From: Plantago major
Lineage: Eukaryota > Streptophyta > Magnoliopsida > Lamiales > Plantaginaceae
NCBI GenBank assembly: GCA_026545765.1
Contig: CM048840.1
Coordinates: forward strand, 9,549,265-9,613,264
Direction of reading: 5' to 3'
DNA length: 64,000 nt
The translations under genes were made by a program, and so were the position numbers. The notes under the pieces were generated by a model. The model was given only the letters and a program-made list of their open reading frames with translations, was not told the origin of the DNA and searched no databases. Every line of letters begins with the position of its first letter. Within the stretch, counting starts at the first letter, position 1. Below, one piece after another: positions 59,018 through 64,000 of the stretch.

Positions 59018-61216
59018 TGTGACACCCCAGATTTTGACGTAGCTTAGTATTTTTGTCCTTGCATGCTTTTACTTGTGTTAGTGTATTTGTATGAAAATAT
59101 ATTTGAATTATTTTAATTTGTTGGTGTTATTGTTTTAGACGTTTATTATTTGTTTTAGAAGTCAATATAACTTGTCAATTTGTTATATGTGTGGTTATTT
59201 ATTTTGTACTTTTTCTTAATAAGAAGAGAAATTATTTTTGGTGTATTTTTTCCTACTTAAAAATGTGATTATTTTTATCCTTTAATTTGTGGGTGTAATT
59301 ATTTTAAAATAATTTGATAGTCATCTCTTAAATTTATCTTTATGAATGATTAATGTGTCAAGACTTATTTTTAATAGTCTAACTTAATAGAAGTCTTTAT
59401 GTGTGCTTTATTGATGATTTATGTGAAGAGTCTTCCTTTTACTTAACTACAATACAAGCTAATTATATATGTTCTTTGATTGATTTATATTGTGAAGAGT
59501 CACTTTTGAATTATGTAATGTGCATGCATGTCCCTATGTTGTGTGTTTGGGTCTCTTAATGTTTAGAAATTAAAGTGTCATTTTATATTCATATATTTTA
59601 AAATAGAAGAGTTTGGAAACTTGAGGCTTCTTTAATGAATAAAACATATTTATTTCTTTTCATGTTACGGTACGAAAGGTCGCTTGTAATGTCGAATGTG
59701 ACATGCTATGTTTCAGCTATGTTTCGATCAACGTTCTGATTTTCTTTTCGTTTCTCTTTTATGTTACTTATGCATGTCTAATTGTAAGTTAAATATTACA
59801 AAGGCATGTTCAATATTTTGAGTTTAATTGTTACATATGCATGCCTAATTGTGAGTTCAATTTAATTGTTCCAAGTGTTGCATTTTTTGTGTGTCACATT
59901 TTATTTTTGTGTACAATTGACCCTATGTGATACCAAAAACATTTTTGAACTTTTTCCCAAGTAAAATATGATAATTTATAATTAGTTATTGTGTTTAAAT
60001 GTTTGGAAAAAAAAAATTAAAAGGTCTCTCTTAATTCTGCACCTTTATTATTGGTTTTAAAATGAGTTTTAAGTGCAATTTAAGCCATTTAAATTGCCAT
60101 TTATTTTTAGCTCTTCAACCCTTTCACCTTCCCTAAATCCACCCTATAAATACCCCTTCTTGCAGCCACTTTTACTCACAAAAATTCTTAGTATTTTACT
60201 CCCAAAAATCTCCAAGTACTATTGTCTTTTCTTTCAAGTTTGTAGGAAGTTCTTCTTGCAAGTACTTTCATAGTTTTTGCTCTTCCTAACCTTCAAATGT
60301 GAGTGTTCTACAAAAATATATATATGTATTATTTTCAAAACCTGGAAGGTATTTTAATATGTTTTCAAAATTATATATAAGTAGTGCATGGTTTTCAAAA
60401 TGCACGTCCTATTGCATAAAAATCAAATCACGAAAGAGTTTTAGCATGCTTCCGCTGATTTTGAAAGATTTATATATTTTTACATACATGATTGTTATTT
60501 TGTTTTGATTGACGGTTCAAGAAAGATACGTACGTTTGGTTCAGGTTAATTGGCTTGTAGTTTGGTCAGGTTATTGTGGCGAGCTACTTGTCGGTTTCCT
60601 TTGCCCATTCCCTTTAAATCGAGTGATAGAAGCCTTCACTGATTTAGTTGGGTCGTAGAATTCCACCCATGGCAGGGTCCTGACTGGATAGTTTGATCGA
60701 CTATCAGGGAGACATAAGGCCTGTTTTACTGTGGGATTATAAGGAGCGGCATGAAATAATGTTTTTTTCGAAAAGTACATGTTATTGAAAGTATTTTCTA
60801 TTTTATGTTTTTCAATGTTTATTGTTATGATTTTAATGAAAGTTTCACACGAAAATCTTCGAACACTCATTGAGGTTTTTCTCACACTTGTTTCTATTCC
60901 CTTCCTTGTAGGTGAGATGGCACGAAGAATGAACGACCGATAAACTCAAAGAAACTAAGAGAGTAGTCGATTTGGGATTTTTGTCAATGAAAATATTGTT
61001 CTTTTGTGTATTTCAAAAACTCATGTCATTTCCTGTTATATTGTTGAAAATCTTGTGGTTTTATTTGCCGAATAAAATATATTTTTATTCTAGCAACTTC
61101 AAACGAAAGTTTGTCTGTAACTTCGAATGTTTCCCTAAACGTTTCGGCTCTGTTTTTGCCCGACGTCCCGACTGAAATTTACTCCTTTTTAAAAACATAA
61201 AAGTCGGGGCGTTACA
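59018..61216 (+). mobile_element. Solo LTR (2.2 kb, Ty3/gypsy-type ends), TSD ATTTC
   Basis: 2,199 bp beginning TGTGACACCCCAGATTTTGA and ending AGTCGGGGCGTTACA, flanked by the perfect 5-bp duplication ATTTC (59013-59017 and 61217-61221). TGTGACACCCC...GGGGYGTTACA ends and a long LTR are typical of plant Tekay/Del-type gypsy elements. A TATA box (CCTATAAATACC, about 60144-60155) lies in plus orientation. There is no internal domain. It interrupts the 5' LTR of the copia element, so it is younger. Confidence 0.9.
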
Positions 61217-61521
61217 ATTTCAAGTCCTGAGAAAGGGCGAGTGGATTAGTTGAGGGATTACGCCATCCTCAGATACAACTATTAAGATCTGTATTATTTA
61301 CTTTCTGGAACTTATTACTTGCTTTACTTACCTTGCTGAGTATTTTCACAATTATATCTTGCTGAGCACGTGCACTTATCACAGAAAAGTCTTCCGCTCT
61401 CTGAAATTAAGTATCAGATATCTTCACAGATATATGAGAAGTGTGTTTATCGACAAAAGTTGTAAAAGACTATTCACCCCCCCCCCCAGTCTTTTCCTTT
61501 GCTGTTATCTGGACCAATGAG

Positions 61522-61533
61522 TGGTATCAGAGC
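61522..61533 (+). other. Primer binding site (tRNA-iMet)
   Basis: TGGTATCAGAGC matches the complement of the plant initiator tRNA-Met 3' end, the usual minus-strand primer of plant copia elements. It lies shortly after the poly-C tract that closes the LTR. Confidence 0.92.
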
Positions 61534-61637
61534 AAGAGGTTCCCAAGCCTTTTGCACTGAACCTAGATCCCAGATAAGTGCCCACTAACTGCTTTTCACC
61601 TACACTTGATTTGTCTGTTTAGTGTGTTTGCTGCAGG

Positions 61638-62900
61638 ATGTCTTTAAGTGACACTCCAATTCTCAAGCCAGAGAATTATGAGAAATGGAAGAACAACATG
61701 ATGCTCCACCTAGAAGCCATCAGTGACGAAATGATCAAAGTAATAAAGAATGGCCCCATAGTCATTCAACAACTCAAGCAGGTCATGGAGGTTTCCAATG
61801 GTAGAGATAGAGTTCCCACTGATGAAGAACCAAGTGGTGGTTCCTCACAAACAGGTGCTTCAACCAGTGGAAGACCTACTGGTCAAATTGTTTATGAGCC
61901 AAAGCCGAGAGAGCTCTGGACAACGAATGATGCCAAGAGAAATCGACTAGATGGTCAGCTCATAATATCATCGCTCCACTCCAGAGCACATACAAGGTAA
62001 ACTGTGGGGTAAAACGCGAAAGTGGCTCGCAACTAATTGAAGAAATCAGTTTGACGAGAAAATAAAGGAAAATAAGTTCGAAGTTTTGAAGCTTAAATTC
62101 CAAAACTTTAAACAAGGTCCCACAGAGACTCTTGAAGAACTAGATTTTCGATTTACAACACTGATGAGTGAAATGGCTGCACTTTGTGAAAGTGAGAGAT
62201 ACTCTAACTCTGAAAAGGTTAAGACTATCGTGAGAAGCTTGAATCAAAACTGGGAACATACTCAGTATTTTTATTTCAACCAAGGAATGCCAAATATCAC
62301 TCCAGTAGAACTCTTTTCCCACTTAGCTACTGTCAACTATGAAACTACTCAGAGAGAACAAACAATTGCTGAGAAAGTTCACAATGTTTCTTTAGTAACA
62401 CAAGGTACTTCTGAAAAGAAGGATACCAAGGAAATGACTTAGGAAGATGCTCTTGCTGTAAAGCAAAGGAGAAAATATGTCAGTCGGGAGCTTGAGAGAA
62501 GAAAAGCCAAAGAGAAGCTGAAAAAGCATCTAGGCTCAAACTATCACCAGTACAAGAATATGTAGCTGTCAAGCTCGCTGAACAAACTGGCTCAGCAAGC
62601 ATCTATTACTGAGGAAGCAGAAATCGAAAACGATATCTGTTTCTATTGTCAGAAACCTGGTCATTTTAAAAGAGATTGCCCTGTTTTCAATGAGCTAAAG
62701 ACAGGTGACAAGAAAGATAGAAGAAACTTCAAGAGAGGTCAGAGAGCTTTGCTCAATGAAGAAAGGAAAAAGATTCAAATCCAAATGGATGCTCTTGATA
62801 TTGAGTCAGAATCTGAGGAAGAAGACTTAGATGACTCCAAACTACCTTCTCCAGAATTATGTGGCATCACTCATGAATTGGTTGACTTTGGTCAAAAGGA
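61638..62900 (+). pseudogene. Copia gag (UBN2-type with CCHC zinc knuckle), broken
   Basis: Structural retrotransposon protein. 61638-62000 (MSLSDTPILKPENYEKWKNN) is the N-terminal gag part. A frameshift between about 61975 and 62086 moves the frame, and 62086-62442 continues (TLEELDFRFTTLMSEMAALC, KTIVRSLNQNWEHTQYF). Stops TAG at 62440-62442 and 62563-62565 follow in frame. The zinc knuckle is at 62638-62679 (CFYCQKPGHFKRDC, C-X2-C-X4-H-X4-C, all four ligands present). The frame shifts again near 62880. It is non-functional as read. Confidence 0.82.
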
Positions 62901-63806
62901 AAGGGGAATTATGTGGGGTTGCTGAGGAGATCTCTCCAGATTGCTCCAACATTCAGCCTTGCCTAATGGCTGACGACGTAACCAACATTTCTCAATTCAT
63001 AAATTATGAGAGTGATGAGGAAGAAATCAGAGATTTAGAATATTTCAGAAGAGAACTTGATCTGTACAAAAGAGAATTTTAAATGGTCCGAGCTAGAGTC
63101 GACATTTTTGAAGAAGAAAAGAATTCTCTTGAGAGGGAAAATTCACAATTACTCAAGATATCTGAGAAAAAGGATGCTGAAAATGCATTTCTCAAAGCAC
63201 AGATATCTGAGACGGAGAGGTTACATAGAAAGGCAATGGATATACTCCAAAAGGAAAATAAAGATCTTCTTTCTGAAAATGAGGAACTCAAGAAGAAATA
63301 ACTATCTTTTCAATCCTATGCCAAAGCTAGTGACACTCTTACTGAAGTGCACTCTTATTTAAGAGACCCTTCAGAAAATGGAGGACTTGGGCTGGACACA
63401 CAAATAAATAGCTCTACTACTCTGAATAAGAGTGACGAAAGAATAATGTTTGTTAGTGCTCAGCAAAATGGTTCTCAAATAACCTACAACATTGGTCAGA
63501 AAGCTAAGGTTGTTGACAAAGGAAGGGCAGTCGCGACCAAACCTTTGTGGGAAAAACAAGTCCAAAAGAAACATAACACTGAAAAGTGTAATCACCCATA
63601 ATGCTATGTCTCTCAGAAAGGAAAAATTGCAGGAGCAGGTAAATTTTCCAACATCACGTTTTCTAGAAAGAAAGACGTTCCAGAGACTAGCAAAGTTGCT
63701 GAGAAGAGAACTTAGACAGCACCAGGTGCTCGAAATGGCATTGGCTATAAAACCATCGGGAAACAACTCGCTCGTGAGTATAAACAAGAGTAAGAACGAT
63801 GGATAA
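62831..63806 (+). pseudogene. Copia gag C-terminal region with coiled coil
   Basis: After the zinc knuckle: an acidic segment (NYESDEEEIRDLEYFRRELD), then a heptad-rich coiled coil at 63083-63299 (EEEKNSLERENSQLLKISEK ... KENKDLLSENEELKKK), then 63347-63601 with Lys/Asn-rich sequence. Stops at 63080 and 63299 and frame changes separate the parts. Extended coiled coils after the knuckle occur in SIRE-like copia gag proteins; this assignment is inference. Confidence 0.55.
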
Positions 63807-64000
63807 AAGCCAGGATTGCGCATAGCAATCATTAGAAGTGGAAGAAAGAACAGGTTACGACCACTCTGAATTCCAGTGCTAGAAGAAGTCTGGCAAGGAA
63901 AGCTAAGTTTGCTGAAAAGCAGACTCAACAATCTGACAGGTATCTGAAAGCACCACGAGGAGCACCAAGGAACACACCAAGAAGGAAAATAGCTTTAAAT

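Larger units (their letters stand above)
57831..64000 (+). mobile_element. Ty1/copia retrotransposon, 5' part (runs off window)
   Basis: Components in order: a 5' LTR beginning somewhere near 57830-57850 (TGTTAG words) and ending just before the primer binding site, interrupted by a solo LTR (59018-61216); PBS TGGTATCAGAGC (61522-61533), complementary to the initiator tRNA-Met 3' end; a gag-like region from 61638. Pol lies beyond 64000. An LTR TATA box (CTATAAATAT) lies near 58382. The LTR without its insertion is about 1.45 kb. Exact LTR ends and target duplication cannot be fixed from one side. Confidence 0.8.

Noticed and set aside
61638..64000. Gag-region frames as separate host genes
   Set aside because: They follow a primer binding site, include a CCHC knuckle and a gag-like coiled coil, and are best read as one decayed copia gag.

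Overview
This is a window of plant nuclear DNA, almost certainly from a eudicot. It is AT-rich, its genes have introns, and it carries plant-specific families (an EIN3-binding F-box gene, an SPX-domain gene, a DUF4050/Gag1-like gene), a nuclear tRNA-Arg and many plant transposon types. I cannot name the species from sequence alone.

Layout. 1-3.9 kb is gene-poor and holds a degenerate GGGCACGGGCAT minisatellite (2.16-3.16 kb). 4.0-7.3 kb is an EBF1/EBF2-like gene on the minus strand (two coding exons, GCCACCATG start), complete except for a net 2-base frameshift near 5687. 7.6-9.5 kb holds a Stowaway MITE and a solo LTR with a perfect 5-bp target duplication. 10.2-32.9 kb is one compound transposon nest. 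An old PIF/Harbinger element is split by a CACTA element (CACTA-1) and by a small hAT element. The hAT is split by CACTA-2, and CACTA-2 by CACTA-3. Every inner insertion has a perfect target-site duplication. Removing CACTA-1, the hAT and CACTA-3 in silico rejoins the host reading frames, so insertion order can be read directly. No transposase in the nest looks intact.

33-41.5 kb holds a five-coding-exon minus-strand gene of the DUF4050/Gag1-like clathrin family, with one GC-AG intron. 41.7-42.8 kb is a hAT element with a Stowaway MITE inside it. 45.1-47.3 kb is a three-exon SPX-domain gene on the plus strand, with two PHR-type P1BS sites and a TATA box upstream, as expected for a phosphate-starvation response gene. 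A tRNA-Arg(CCU) gene follows at 47.85 kb and runs straight into a roughly 60-bp tandem array. 48.2-53.7 kb is a mosaic of repeats: a probable GGGCC-ended DNA element containing a hAT MITE, a MULE-like foldback, a 5'-truncated LINE reverse transcriptase and an orphan last exon of a tail-anchored protein. From about 57.8 kb to the window end lies a Ty1/copia element (LTR, tRNA-iMet primer binding site, decayed gag with a CCHC knuckle). Its LTR is interrupted by a 2.2-kb solo LTR with TSD ATTTC.

The cellular genes do not form a functional cluster. The strongest unusual signals are the Russian-doll nest with frame-restoring junctions; a family-wide set of small hairpin repeats inside the CACTA elements (invariant TATGTTAG loop, covarying stems); overlapping uORFs and a structured, U-rich 3' region at the EBF gene; and an atypical SPX N-terminus.
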